Positions 1-8,668 are shown, counted from the stretch's first letter. The stretch: 64,000 nucleotides of DNA from Paenibacillus algicola (GCF_005577435.1 NZ_CP040396.1:3290501-3354500); one strand, 5' to 3'. Program-made: numbers and translations. The notes: generated by a model from the sequence alone, not told the origin.

Positions 1-1135
1 GCGGGTGCCAGCCGAAAATTCGCAGATTGTTTATGTTAGCTTCCTTCACCTGAGTCAGAAGATGCTCATATTTGCTCGTGCTGTTTCGGCCGTAGAAAAA
101 GGACGGCTGTCCACCCCAGCATGCAGAGCGCAGAAACTGACGTTTTCCATTAATTACAAAGGTCCATGGGTATTCACATTCCTCATCCGTGAAGCCCGGG
201 TTCTTCTCCATTTCAAGGGTCCGAATCCCGATTACATCCTCTACCCGATCCAGCACCGTGCCGTTACTCAGCACCTTCATTTCCAGATGATACAGATTCG
301 GCGTTCCCATGTCCCAAGGCCACCACAGCTTCGCGTCTGAAACGTCCACAACGGCATTGGCCATCTGAGTGCCGGCGGGAACCTCTACCTCCACCGTCTG
401 AGTGATGGTGTCTGAATCAAAGTTGTGGCCTTTCATTGCAACCTCGATCTGAACCGTTTGAGACTCTGCCGTCATATTGTCCAGTTCAATCTGCAAATGA
501 ACAGCAGCGCCTCCTTCTTTCAGCTCCGACTCACTGCGATAGTTCACGATGCGTACATGGTCTGTTGCAATCAGGCGTACCGGACGCCAGATCCCGAAGG
601 GCACCAGGCCCGTAAAATAATCACCGGAGAAATTCACTTTCTTGCCGCCCACGTTGCGGAAATTCTTAGGAGGCGGGTCCAGCTTGACAGCGAGCTGATT
701 CGAGCCGCCCGACCAATGATCAAAATTCAGAAACTCACTGACCTCGAAAGAAAATGGGGAGAACATACCCTCATGACTTCCCAGCAGCTGACCATTCAGC
801 CACACGGTGCAGCTATAATCAACGCCTTCGAACTCCAGGTGAATCTTCTTCCCCTTCATTTCCGGAGAAACGTTGAAGCTGCGAATATACCACCATTCAT
901 ATTCCTGTACCCATTTCGCTTTATGCATATTGCGCCCATAATAGGGATCTTCCAATTCACCTGCACGCTGAAGATCGGTATACACATCCCCAGGAACGCT
1001 CGCATAATTCCAGCTGAAGATGACGCCTTGACGTTCCGCAGGCAGGATATGAAATCCTTCCCGCTCTCCTTCACCAACTCTCATTTTTTCCATTTGCCAC
1101 AGCTTGCCGCTTAAATCCTTTACGATTCGAGACAT
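1..1135 (-). CDS. Glycoside hydrolase family 2 protein, beta-mannosidase-like (N-terminal part)
   Basis: The frame runs off the left edge, so only the first 378 residues are visible. They carry the N-terminal sugar-binding beta-sandwich of GH2 enzymes (WLNGQLLGSHEG at 112-123, FGIWRPVRL at 180-188) and the immunoglobulin-like domain with the LWWPWDMGTPNLY segment at 270-282 that is typical of beta-mannosidases. The catalytic barrel and its two glutamates lie outside the window. There is no signal peptide, so the enzyme should act on imported oligosaccharides in the cytoplasm. The ATG at 1135 is chosen because a GGAGGT ribosome site lies just upstream. Specificity between mannoside, galactoside and glucuronide cannot be settled from this part. 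Confidence 0.85.
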   Translation of the reverse strand, partial: MSRIVKDLSGKLWQMEKMRVGEGEREGFHILPAERQGVIFSWNYASVPGDVYTDLQRAGELEDPYYGRNMHKAKWVQEYEWWYIRSFNVSPEMKGKKIHLEFEGVDYSCTVWLNGQLLGSHEGMFSPFSFEVSEFLNFDHWSGGSNQLAVKLDPPPKNFRNVGGKKVNFSGDYFTGLVPFGIWRPVRLIATDHVRIVNYRSESELKEGGAAVHLQIELDNMTAESQTVQIEVAMKGHNFDSDTITQTVEVEVPAGTQMANAVVDVSDAKLWWPWDMGTPNLYHLEMKVLSNGTVLDRVEDVIGIRTLEMEKNPGFTDEECEYPWTFVINGKRQFLRSACWGGQPSFFYGRNSTSKYEHLLTQVKEANINNLRIFGWHP

Positions 1136-1397
1136 CTTCCGACCTCCACTATGATATAATTTAAAAATCAAAACTAATAACCATAAAAAAACAAAATAAT
1201 ATTCTTTTCGGAATACTGTTCCATTTTTAAATGATTATACTGCTGAACCTAGTGGTCGTCAATGCTGTTTTTGTGCATTGACGTTGGTCCCAAAATAATA
1301 AATCGTTCAAGGGAGAAATTCGGGGTCAAAGGCGACCGCTACCGCTGGTCCGGAATCTTTTCGTCCTCTCCGCTGCTTAATGCATATCCATCCCCCA
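1136..1397. other. AT-rich leader of the GH2 gene, otherwise featureless
   Basis: Besides the GH2 ribosome site this stretch is AT-rich and holds no convincing gene. It probably contains the GH2 promoter, but no hexamer pair stands out clearly. The part from about 1250 to 1397 may be further decayed insertion-sequence DNA; I could not match it confidently. Confidence 0.3.
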
Positions 1398-1600
1398 AAA
1401 CATAGGTAACACAAAGAAACCGCCCTTTGATAGAATGGAAGTGTCTAGCAACCATCTAAAAAAGAGCGGTTTCATTTGTACATTCAATACTCCATGGATC
1501 AATTTTATCTGCCCATGATGCTGGGATCACCTCCCTGACTCCACCATGTCTTTATTTTTTGCTTCCTACCTCACTCAAGTGAGCTGCCTCGTTAAACAAC
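1398..1600 (+). mobile_element. IS1182-type insertion sequence remnant (copy A)
   Basis: Bases 1398-1480 match 33431-33513 almost base for base, and 1549-1599 match 33519-33569, so this is a dispersed repeat. Between the matching blocks copy A retains about 67 bases lost from the other copy. These read on the plus strand as YIQYSMDQFYLPM before a stop, which resembles the conserved N-terminus of IS1182-family transposases. The terminal inverted repeats present at the second copy are missing here, so this copy is a dead fragment. Its right edge coincides with the truncation of the neighbouring stalk-domain gene. Confidence 0.65.
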
Positions 1601-1782
1601 TGCCGAAACTGTACTGATCGGCACTAAAACTCTACCATTTACATTCTTGGGAGCAACATCAGTTGCAACGTTCTGCCCGATTACCAAGATATCTTTCCTG
1701 AACCATAAGCATAGACTCCACCGAAGATTAGAGAAATTCCTAAAACAGCAGATGACACAGACAATAGCATCTTTTTCTTCAC
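1600..1782 (-). pseudogene. Truncated, frameshifted copper-amine-oxidase-like stalk domain protein
   Basis: A GGAGG site (1791-1795) precedes a GTG at 1782. The first frame reads as a typical signal peptide (VKKKMLLSVSSAVLGISL, then IFGGVYAYGSGK) and stops after about 28 residues. A different frame then continues GQNVATDVAPKNVNGRVLVP, which is the start of the stalk domain often called copper amine oxidase N-terminal domain, abundant in Paenibacillus secreted proteins. One frameshift separates the two halves, and the gene ends where the IS remnant begins. It cannot make a working protein. The assignment rests on the signal peptide and the short NGRVLVPIS-type motif. Confidence 0.6.
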
Positions 1783-1965
1783 TACAAAATCCTCCTTTAG
1801 AAATCGACTTACTGTTTATTGATTTCAAGAAAATAACCGTCCCCACTATAAGCATAGCGACTTCTTTCCTTCACCGCTTACTTTGGTCAGTTGATTCATA
1901 CGTGTATTGTCCGGCTTCGCCATTGTTCTTTTACTAAAAACGTCATCCCGTTCTAAGCAGCTACT

Positions 1966-2002
1966 AAAAAAAGCACCCCCAACCACCGTTGGAGATGCTT
2001 CC
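1966..2002 (-). terminator. Intrinsic terminator after trmL
   Basis: On the minus strand a stem pairing GCATCTCC with GGGGGTGC is followed by seven T residues, directly downstream of the trmL stop codon. Confidence 0.75.
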
Positions 2003-2007
2003 TTCCT

Positions 2008-2472
2008 TTACTCCATACCCGGAAAATCCAGCTGCCGCAGGGCCTCGAAGGCGACAATGGCTGCGGAGTTGGACAGATTCAGAGAACGGACCTTGTCTGT
2101 CATGGGCATGCGGATCAAATGCTCCCGGTTAGCTGCCAGCAGCTCCTCCGGCAATCCCTTGGTTTCTTTCCCGAACACTAGAAAGTCACCGTCCTGAAAC
2201 TGAACGTCGGTATAGCGCTTCTTCGCCTTGGTGGTCGAGAAGAAATATCGGCCATCCGGATATTTCTCCTGCAGCTCCGCAAAGGAATCATGGTACTCCA
2301 GATTGACGGCATACCAGTAATCCAGTCCGGCCCGCTTCAGTGTTCTGTCGTCCGTATTAAATCCCAGCGGACGCACCAGATGCAGATGAATCCCGGTTGC
2401 CGCGCAGGTTCTTGCGATATTTCCTGTGTTAGCCGGAATCTCCGGCTCCACGAGTACGATGTGTAATGCCAT
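2008..2472 (-). CDS. trmL: tRNA (cytidine/uridine-34-2'-O)-methyltransferase TrmL
   Basis: A 154-residue SPOUT-fold methyltransferase, the normal size for TrmL (CspR in Bacillus). It opens with HIVLVEPEIPANTGNIAR, the family's N-terminal signature, and has the C-terminal knot segment around IRMPMTDKVRSLNLSNSAAI that binds S-adenosylmethionine. It methylates the 2'-hydroxyl of the wobble nucleotide in certain leucine tRNAs, in the cytoplasm. The gene stands alone between terminators of serC and itself. The ATG at 2472 has an AAGGTGG site somewhat far upstream. The identification is secure; the exact tRNA substrates follow from the family only. Confidence 0.93.
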   Translation of the reverse strand: MALHIVLVEPEIPANTGNIARTCAATGIHLHLVRPLGFNTDDRTLKRAGLDYWYAVNLEYHDSFAELQEKYPDGRYFFSTTKAKKRYTDVQFQDGDFLVFGKETKGLPEELLAANREHLIRMPMTDKVRSLNLSNSAAIVAFEALRQLDFPGME

Positions 2473-2530
2473 ATGTGCTGTCTAACCACCTTATCGTCTA
2501 TTTTTGTTTATTATAACGCATTCTGTCATG

Positions 2531-2570
2531 AAAAAAGAGCCTCCTGCTGCCATTAGCAGAGAAGGCTCTT
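2531..2570 (-). terminator. Intrinsic terminator after serC
   Basis: On the minus strand AAGAGCCTTCTCTGC pairs with GCAGCAGGAGGCTCTT, followed by a T run. It lies about 70 bases past the serC stop. Confidence 0.8.
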
Positions 2571-2639
2571 CTCTTTCATGAATGCGCCAGCCGAGCGGCT
2601 TGAACGGCTCCCGGCATGCTTAAGCAATCTGCCAGGAAC

Positions 2640-3728
2640 TTATTGGTTCTTGGCTTTGAAGTCATGCATGAATTCCACCAGCGCCTTGCAGCTCTCGTAA
2701 GGAACCGCATTGTAAATGGATGCGCGCATCCCGCCCACGCTCCGATGTCCTTTCAGACCGATAAAGCCTTCCTGCTCAGACGCTTTGGCAAAAGCCTTCT
2801 CCAGCTCCTCTGAGCCCAGGCGGAAGGTTACGTTCATGTCCGAACGACTGCCTGCTGCTACGCAGCCACGATAGAAGCCTTCGCTGCTGTCAATGGCATT
2901 GTAGATCAGCGCAGCCTTTTTCCGGTTCATGGCCTCTACACCTTGCAGACCGCCGTGCTCTTCAATCCACTTCAGCACTTCGTTAATCATATAAATGCCA
3001 AAGGAAGGCGGTGTATTGTATAGAGAGTTATTGCCGGAATGAGTATCATAGCGGAGCATCGTCGGCAGATGGCTCGGTGAGCTCTCAATGATCTCTTCGC
3101 GAACCAGCAAGACGGTTACGCCGGAAGGACCAAGATTCTTCTGAGCCCCCGCATATACCATACTGAACGCATTGAGATCGAAAGGACGGCTTAAAATATC
3201 ACTCGACATATCGCAAATCAGCGGCACCGAACCGGTGTCTGGAAATTGCTTGAACTGGGTGCCCTCAATCGTTTCATTCGAGGTCATATGCAAGTAAGCC
3301 GGCTGTTCCGACAGCTGAAGCTCGGACAGCTCCGGCACTCTCATATACTGTTCCTGCTCGGTCGAAGCTGCGATGTGAACCTGTCCAAGAAGCTTCGCTT
3401 CCTTAATCGCCTTATTCGCCCAGCTGCCGGTCTTCACGTAGTTAGCCTGCTTGCCCTCTTGCGCGAAATTCATAGGAATCATGGCAAATTGCGTACTCGC
3501 TCCGCCTTGTACAAATAGCACCTTATAACCCGAAGGGTTCCCGAGCAAGCCCAGCAGCCTGTTCTGCGCTTCATTGTGTACGGATTCATAAATGTCACTG
3601 CGATGGGACATTTCCATAATAGACATGCCGCTTTCCCGGAAATCCACAAACTCTGCCTGGGCACGCTCCAGCACTTCCAAAGGCAGCGCTGCCGGTCCGG
3701 CGTTAAAATTATATGCTCTCTTGCTCAC
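2640..3728 (-). CDS. serC: Phosphoserine aminotransferase SerC
   Basis: A class V pyridoxal-phosphate aminotransferase that converts 3-phosphohydroxypyruvate to phosphoserine in serine synthesis. It begins AYNFNAGPAALPLEVLE, the family signature, and the cofactor lysine lies in MVYAGAQKNLGPSG. The length of 362 residues is normal. Two GTG codons could start it (3740 and 3728); 3728 is preferred because GTGGAG sits six bases upstream, whereas the first GTG would overlap its own ribosome site. The gene has its own promoter and terminator. No other serine gene is nearby. Confidence 0.95.
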   Translation of the reverse strand: MSKRAYNFNAGPAALPLEVLERAQAEFVDFRESGMSIMEMSHRSDIYESVHNEAQNRLLGLLGNPSGYKVLFVQGGASTQFAMIPMNFAQEGKQANYVKTGSWANKAIKEAKLLGQVHIAASTEQEQYMRVPELSELQLSEQPAYLHMTSNETIEGTQFKQFPDTGSVPLICDMSSDILSRPFDLNAFSMVYAGAQKNLGPSGVTVLLVREEIIESSPSHLPTMLRYDTHSGNNSLYNTPPSFGIYMINEVLKWIEEHGGLQGVEAMNRKKAALIYNAIDSSEGFYRGCVAAGSRSDMNVTFRLGSEELEKAFAKASEQEGFIGLKGHRSVGGMRASIYNAVPYESCKALVEFMHDFKAKNQ

Positions 3729-3775
3729 TCCACTCTCCACCCTTTCGTATGTACGCTCATTTCATGTTATCGAAT

Positions 3776-3805
3776 ATCATAGCAATAACCCGGAGGGGTC
3801 TGCAA
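3776..3805 (-). promoter_or_regulatory. Predicted sigma-A promoter of serC
   Basis: TTGCAG (3800-3805) and TATGAT (3776-3781) are separated by 18 bases on the minus strand, about 50 bases before the serC start. Confidence 0.6.
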
Positions 3806-3845
3806 GTGCTTTTTTTCTCTATTTAAAGACGCCATTCATAAGTAA

Positions 3846-3881
3846 CGAGAAAACGCAGGAGGATGTACCTCCTGCGTCTCG
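3846..3881 (-). terminator. Intrinsic terminator after glnA
   Basis: GACGCAGGAGG pairs with CCTCCTGCGTTTTC around a TACAT loop on the minus strand, just after the glnA stop. Confidence 0.75.
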
Positions 3882-3893
3882 TATTAACAATTA

Positions 3894-5318
3894 TTACAGA
3901 TCGTAGTAGAGCGAATACTCATGTGGATGTACCCGAATGGATACTGATTTCGCTTCGCCGCGCTTCAGGGAGATGAAGTTCTCCAGGAATCCCTTCGTGA
4001 ACACGCCGCCCTCGGTCAAGAACTCATGATCCGCTTCCAGAGCGTCCAGCGCCTCATCCAGGGTGCCAGGCACACTGCGGATTTCCTTCTTCTCCGCATC
4101 CGACAGCTCGTAGATGTTCTTGTCGAATGGACCGTAGCCCAGCTCTTGCGGGTTAATCTTGCGCTTGATGCCATCAAGGCCAGCCATCAGCATCGCGGAG
4201 AAGGCCAGGTAAGGGTTGGCTGTGGAATCCGGTGTACGGAACTCAATACGGCAGCCTTTCGGTGTTACTGCAGCTACAGGAATACGTACGGCTGCAGAAC
4301 GGTTACCTTTGGAGTATACCAGGTTTACTGGAGCTTCATAGCCAGGTACCAGACGCTTGAACGAGTTCGTGCTCGGGTTCGTCAGAGCGATCAGGGCCGG
4401 TGCATGGTACAAAATGCCGCCGATGTAATGCAGTGCAGTTTCACTCAGGTTAGCGTAGCCGCCTTTTTCATAGAAGAGTGGAGTATCACCATCAAAAATG
4501 GACTGATGCACGTGCATTCCGCTGCCGTTATCGCCAAAGAGCGGCTTCGGCATAAAGGTTGCTGTCTTGCCATACTGGCGAGCTGTGTTGTGTACAATGT
4601 ATTTATAAACCAGCAGGTTGTCAGCCGTTTTCTTCAATGTATCGAAACGGAAGTTGATTTCCGCTTGACCTGCAGTAGCTACCTCGTGATGGTGACGCTC
4701 TACACTCAGGCCCGCTTCATCCAGCAAACGGCACATTTCACTGCGGATATCCTGCTGTGTATCTACAGGAGCTACCGGAACGTACCCGCCCTTCACTCTT
4801 ACCTTGAAGCCGAGGTTGCCGCCTTCTTCCTTGCGGTTTGTGTTCCAAGCTGCTTCTTCGGATTCTACGTAGTAGCTGGAGCTGTTCATGCCGCTTTCGT
4901 AGCGAACATCATCAAACAGGAAGAACTCCGATTCCGGTGCGAAAAATGCCGCTGTGCCTACGCCGCTGTCCTGCAGGTACTGCTCGGCACGTGCAGCGAT
5001 GCAGCGAGGGTCACGCTCATAGGATTCACCGTCTGGTGTGTGAATGTTGCTCATAATATTCAATGTAGGATGTGCAGTGAACGGGTCCACATAGCAGGAC
5101 TCCGGATCTGGCATCATCACCATATCGGATTCTTCAATTCCACGGAAGCCCGGGATCGACGAACCGTCAAACGCTACGCCGTTCACGAAGGTTTCACTGT
5201 CTACCGCGGATGCCGGCAGGGTAATATGGTGTACCCGACCCGACAGGTCAACAAAACGGAAATCCACCCATTCAATGTTATTCTCTTCAATTGTCTTTAA
5301 CACGTTCTCTACCGACAT
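3894..5318 (-). CDS. glnA: Glutamine synthetase, long GSI-beta-like form
   Basis: Glutamine synthetase makes glutamine from glutamate, ammonia and ATP. The signatures VAFDGSSIPGF (48-58), FMPKPLFGDNGSGMHVHQS (255-273) and the NRSAAVRIP arginine motif are intact. At 474 residues it is longer than the 444-residue GSI-alpha enzyme of Bacillus. It has the long C-terminal region of the GSI-beta type, including FDKNIYEL, where Tyr403 aligns with the tyrosine adenylylated in E. coli. No adenylyltransferase gene and no glnR is present in the window. It stands alone, with a strong promoter and a GlnR/TnrA-type operator upstream, so control by nitrogen through GlnR or TnrA is likely. The GGAGG site before ATG 5318 fixes the start. 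Confidence 0.95.
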   Translation of the reverse strand: MSVENVLKTIEENNIEWVDFRFVDLSGRVHHITLPASAVDSETFVNGVAFDGSSIPGFRGIEESDMVMMPDPESCYVDPFTAHPTLNIMSNIHTPDGESYERDPRCIAARAEQYLQDSGVGTAAFFAPESEFFLFDDVRYESGMNSSSYYVESEEAAWNTNRKEEGGNLGFKVRVKGGYVPVAPVDTQQDIRSEMCRLLDEAGLSVERHHHEVATAGQAEINFRFDTLKKTADNLLVYKYIVHNTARQYGKTATFMPKPLFGDNGSGMHVHQSIFDGDTPLFYEKGGYANLSETALHYIGGILYHAPALIALTNPSTNSFKRLVPGYEAPVNLVYSKGNRSAAVRIPVAAVTPKGCRIEFRTPDSTANPYLAFSAMLMAGLDGIKRKINPQELGYGPFDKNIYELSDAEKKEIRSVPGTLDEALDALEADHEFLTEGGVFTKGFLENFISLKRGEAKSVSIRVHPHEYSLYYDL

Positions 5319-5395
5319 GTCTCTTCCTCCTAATACCCGAACATTAAGCGAATAAACCTCTGTGAATGTTCATGATTTTCGATTTCTTTTCAGTT

Positions 5396-5425
5396 ATTAT
5401 ATTCTGTCTAGAAGCAAGTCGTCAA
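5396..5425 (-). promoter_or_regulatory. Predicted sigma-A promoter of glnA
   Basis: TTGACG (5420-5425) and TATAAT (5396-5401), spaced 18 bases, on the minus strand upstream of glnA. Confidence 0.75.
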
Positions 5426-5454
5426 TACTCATGTAAGGTATTTTTCTTCATTTG

Positions 5455-5471
5455 TGTTATATAACATAACA
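5455..5471. promoter_or_regulatory. GlnR/TnrA-type operator
   Basis: TGTTATATAACATAACA fits the GlnR/TnrA consensus TGTNA-N7-TNACA exactly on both strands. It lies about 30 bases upstream of the glnA -35 hexamer, a position compatible with nitrogen-dependent control. Which regulator binds is inferred from the consensus only. Confidence 0.7.
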
Positions 5472-5496
5472 TTTAGACTTTTATCCTCCTTCGACA

Positions 5497-5530
5497 CGAA
5501 AAGACGTCTTTCGCAGGGAAAGACGTCTCG
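5497..5530 (-). terminator. Intrinsic terminator after the DAHP synthase gene
   Basis: AGACGTCTTTC pairs with GAAAGACGTCT around a CCTGC loop on the minus strand, followed by TTTCG. Confidence 0.7.
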
Positions 5531-5596
5531 TTAAAGCGATGAGAAGCATCGTTATCTCTTGCTGTTCAGGCGTGACTCAGAGACCTCCAGAACCTC

Positions 5597-6652
5597 TTAC
5601 ACTCTCGCAAAATCTGCAGCGGGCGCCTTTGCGGTATTAAATGATTTACCCATCAACGGAGCCAGCTGCTCCAGCTCCTTCAAGAGAACTGCAAACTGAT
5701 CCGGGAACAGCGACTGAACTCCGTCTCCCGTCATGGAGTTATCCGGGTCGGTGTGCATTTCCACAATCAGTCCGTCTGCCCCTGCTGCTACGGAAGCCTT
5801 TGACATGGGAGCAACCAGCTCACGGCGGCCCGTGCCATGGCTCGGGTCAGAAATGACTGGAAGATGGCTGAGCGATTGCAGCACTGGAATGGCAGACAAA
5901 TCCAGGGTGTTGCGGGTGTAAGTTTCGAACGTTCGGATTCCGCGCTCACACAGCATAACATTCTGATTTCCGCCAGCCAGAATGTATTCCGCCGCATTCA
6001 AGAATTCATCATAGGTCGCACTGAAGCCCCGTTTCAATAGCACTGGCTTGCCGCAGCTGCCCAGCTTGCGCAGCAGATCGAAGTTCTGCATATTACGCGT
6101 CCCTACCTGTAATATATCAGCGTATTCAGCGCAAATGTCTACATACTCCGGAGTCATTACCTCGGTAATGGTCAACAGCCCGTGCTTCTTCCCGGCCTCT
6201 GCCATCATAATCAGGCCTTCCACCCCGATGCCCTGGAAGCTGTACGGCCCGGTACGCGGCTTGAACGCACCGCCGCGAAGCACCTGAGCACCCGCCGCCT
6301 TGACCAGCTTCGCAATGTCGTCAATCTGCTCCGCCGATTCTACCGCACAGGGCCCGCCCATGACGACCAGATTTCCGCCGCCGATCTTGACGCCCTTCAT
6401 TTCAATCACCGTATCCTCAGGATGGAAGTCACGGCTGGCCAGCTTGTAAGACTTCGTAATCTTCACCACGTTCTCGACGCCCTTCATCTGCCGTAAATGC
6501 TCCGCGAGCTTGGGGTTAACGCTTCCGATCAGTCCAATGACGATGCGGTCGGTACCTCTGGAAATATGAGCCTGAAGGCCTTCCTTCTCAATTTCGGCTA
6601 CGATATGCTGAAGCTGCTCCTCTGGCACTTGGCCCGATGTGATGACAATCAT
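5597..6652 (-). CDS. aroF: 3-deoxy-7-phosphoheptulonate (DAHP) synthase, type I-beta with N-terminal regulatory domain
   Basis: Catalyses the first step of the shikimate pathway, joining phosphoenolpyruvate and erythrose 4-phosphate. The barrel domain carries [32 protein letters not shown] and DPSHGTGRR, all family hallmarks for substrate and metal binding. Residues 1 to about 70 ([20 protein letters not shown] onward) form the ferredoxin-like domain seen in Thermotoga-type enzymes, which is known to mediate feedback inhibition by aromatic amino acids. There is no chorismate mutase fusion. ATG 6652 is preferred over 6670 because AGAGGG lies seven bases before it. It has its own promoter and terminator and an unusual tandem-repeat leader. 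Confidence 0.93.
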   Translation of the reverse strand: MIVITSGQVPEEQLQHIVAEIEKEGLQAHISRGTDRIVIGLIGSVNPKLAEHLRQMKGVENVVKITKSYKLASRDFHPEDTVIEMKGVKIGGGNLVVMGGPCAVESAEQIDDIAKLVKAAGAQVLRGGAFKPRTGPYSFQGIGVEGLIMMAEAGKKHGLLTITEVMTPEYVDICAEYADILQVGTRNMQNFDLLRKLGSCGKPVLLKRGFSATYDEFLNAAEYILAGGNQNVMLCERGIRTFETYTRNTLDLSAIPVLQSLSHLPVISDPSHGTGRRELVAPMSKASVAAGADGLIVEMHTDPDNSMTGDGVQSLFPDQFAVLLKELEQLAPLMGKSFNTAKAPAADFARV

Positions 6653-6723
6653 GTGAGATCCCTCTTTCATATAATGGATTCTGCAACAGCCTTCCGGATG
6701 CCCGGTGCCTGTTCTGCAGGATT

Positions 6724-6779
6724 ACGCTTTATCGCTTGTTCGCTTTTATGCTTGTGTGCTTTTAAGCTTTTATGCTTTT
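6724..6779 (-). repeat. Seven tandem 8-nt repeats in the DAHP synthase mRNA leader
   Basis: Read on the minus strand the stretch is seven exact-length units: AAAAGCAT, AAAAGCTT, AAAAGCAC, ACAAGCAT, AAAAGCGA, ACAAGCGA and TAAAGCGT. Each unit keeps the core AAGC. The array starts a few bases after the predicted transcription start and ends about 70 bases before the gene's ATG, so it would be transcribed in the leader. No function is known to me. Confidence 0.75.
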
Positions 6780-6792
6780 AATGACTAAAGTA

Positions 6793-6821
6793 AATATACA
6801 AGATTACAGCTTTACCGTCAA
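6793..6821 (-). promoter_or_regulatory. Predicted sigma-A promoter of the DAHP synthase gene
   Basis: TTGACG (6816-6821) and TATATT (6793-6798), spaced 17 bases, on the minus strand. Confidence 0.7.
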
Positions 6822-6859
6822 GCCCAAGCTTACACTTCACGGAAAAGCCGTATTGGTAA

Positions 6860-8668
6860 TTAGGTTAGTCGCTTTTGTCGGATTGTCTTCTGGGTTTTGG
6901 GAATGAGCGGAATCAGGATGGAAATATTCGTGCCTGCCCCCGGACGGCTATACAGCGTTACACCATATGGAGCGCCATAGTGAAGCCGAATACGCTGATC
7001 CACATTACGAATGCCATAACCGGCGTTCTCCAGCTGATCTACAGACAGCGGCCCGCTGAGCGTCCTCGGCGGAAAGCCAACTCCGTCATCAATGATGTTG
7101 AATTGGAGACCCTCTTTACGCACTTCCCCGCAGATGCGGATATAAATCCGATCCCCTGTCCAGGCATGCTCCAGAACATTCTCGATAAATGGCTGCAGGA
7201 TCAGCTTGACCGTTTCATACCGCACCACCTCGGGAGCGAAGCAATATTGTACCTCCAGTCTCTCTCCATACTTGATTCGCTGGATATCAATATAAGCCTG
7301 AACCTGCTCCAGCTCATGCTGCACAGGAATCATGTTTCGACCCTCATTAAGCGACAAGCGGTAAAACTTCGCCAAATCCAGCACCATTCGCTGCAGCTTG
7401 TCCAGTTCACCGAATTTGGCAAGACGGCTGATGGAAGACAAGGTATTGTATAGGAAGTGAGGATTAATCTGGGCATGAAGGGAGTCCAGCTCCGCCTGCT
7501 TTTTTTGAAGATCAGAAAAATACACCTCCTGAATGAGTCGGCCAACATTCGCTCCCATCTCGTTCAGCGCATGAGCGATCTTCGAAAATTCATCATTTCC
7601 CTGGAAATGAATTCGCTTGTGAAACTCTCCTTGCTGAAATGAATCCACGACCTTCACAATTTTATACACTCTTCTGCTAAAGTAACGGGAAAGTCCGGTG
7701 CCTAACACTAAGATAATGAGGATACAGCCCAATCCAATCAATAAAGTGAGATTTCGGACCTTGATCGTATTTTGGTCCAGCAGGTTCTCCGGAACGATGG
7801 CGACCAGCTCCATGTTAAGACCCTGAAGCTTCTCTCGGATTACCAGATCTCCCTGCTTCCCTTCCGGACCTTGGATTTGAGCCTCTGTATGCGAAGACAG
7901 AGATGCGTCATCTTCTGCTATGCTTCCTGCTCCGGATGAAATCATAACCCCTTGCCTGGAATCGTAAATATAGATGGTAGTACCGTCTCCGATTTTTTTA
8001 AAATCAACACTGTCAAACAAATCCTTGAGCGAAACGCTGATTCGCATAAACCCGATCTCATCATGCGGATACTGCATGCTTCCAATGTCTACAAGACGGC
8101 GCAGCAATGAAATTCTTCCGTACTGTGCATCGTCCTCGATCTGCTTCCATTGCATTGTGGTTCCATACACTTCATCCCGGGGATAGGAACGATACCACTC
8201 CTTCTCTACAAGCCGGGGGTATTGATACACATCGTAAAGTCTGGATTTGGTCGAAAGCGGATCGGTACCTTCATAAATATTGTAGGTTTCCCGGAATACC
8301 TCATTCTTCAGGTATATAGACAGCCATAGGCGTCTGTTTGCCGTTTCGACAGCCGTCTGGAATTTGGGGAATAGAATATTCTGGGTCGCATCATAACTCT
8401 CCCAGCCTTCCCGGTTTGCTCGCAGCGCCCGAGCAAGCCTCTCGTCAAAATAGAGCATATCCGAGATCCGCTTCGTATCCTCCAGCTTGAAGGCGATGTT
8501 GCTTTTCATCTGGGAGAGCGTACCCTGAATCGTGCTCCCCGTCTGCTGCCGAATCGACTCTACGTAAATATCATTCACGAGCTTTCCGATGAGCAGCACC
8601 GGAACCATCAGCAGCACACAGTAGGACAGCATCAGCTTGATCCCGAAAGGAAGACGCAATCTGCTCAT
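6860..8668 (-). CDS. Sensor histidine kinase, YesM/LytS type
   Basis: A 602-residue membrane kinase. A first membrane segment (about 10-28) and a second (about 306-328) flank a large extracellular sensor domain; a HAMP linker follows. The phosphoacceptor region is HAQINPHFLYN with His404, characteristic of the YesM/LytS class, and the ATP-binding part has FIENVLEHA and DDGVGF. The start codon overlaps the stop of the response regulator gene by four bases (ATGA), so the two are translationally coupled. With the transporter genes upstream it very likely senses a sugar, or the sugar-loaded binding protein, and controls this ABC transporter. The ligand cannot be read from the sequence. Confidence 0.92.
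   Translation of the reverse strand: MSRLRLPFGIKLMLSYCVLLMVPVLLIGKLVNDIYVESIRQQTGSTIQGTLSQMKSNIAFKLEDTKRISDMLYFDERLARALRANREGWESYDATQNILFPKFQTAVETANRRLWLSIYLKNEVFRETYNIYEGTDPLSTKSRLYDVYQYPRLVEKEWYRSYPRDEVYGTTMQWKQIEDDAQYGRISLLRRLVDIGSMQYPHDEIGFMRISVSLKDLFDSVDFKKIGDGTTIYIYDSRQGVMISSGAGSIAEDDASLSSHTEAQIQGPEGKQGDLVIREKLQGLNMELVAIVPENLLDQNTIKVRNLTLLIGLGCILIILVLGTGLSRYFSRRVYKIVKVVDSFQQGEFHKRIHFQGNDEFSKIAHALNEMGANVGRLIQEVYFSDLQKKQAELDSLHAQINPHFLYNTLSSISRLAKFGELDKLQRMVLDLAKFYRLSLNEGRNMIPVQHELEQVQAYIDIQRIKYGERLEVQYCFAPEVVRYETVKLILQPFIENVLEHAWTGDRIYIRICGEVRKEGLQFNIIDDGVGFPPRTLSGPLSVDQLENAGYGIRNVDQRIRLHYGAPYGVTLYSRPGAGTNISILIPLIPKTQKTIRQKRLT

Noticed and set aside
4026..5300. Open frame of 424 codons on the plus strand opposite glnA
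   Set aside because: It is the mirror of a strongly biased conserved gene, has no ribosome site and no recognisable domain.
6724..6779. TRAP-type binding site in the DAHP synthase leader
   Set aside because: TRAP reads GAG or UAG triplets two to three bases apart; the units here have AAGC cores with an 8-nt period. Kept only as an unexplained repeat.
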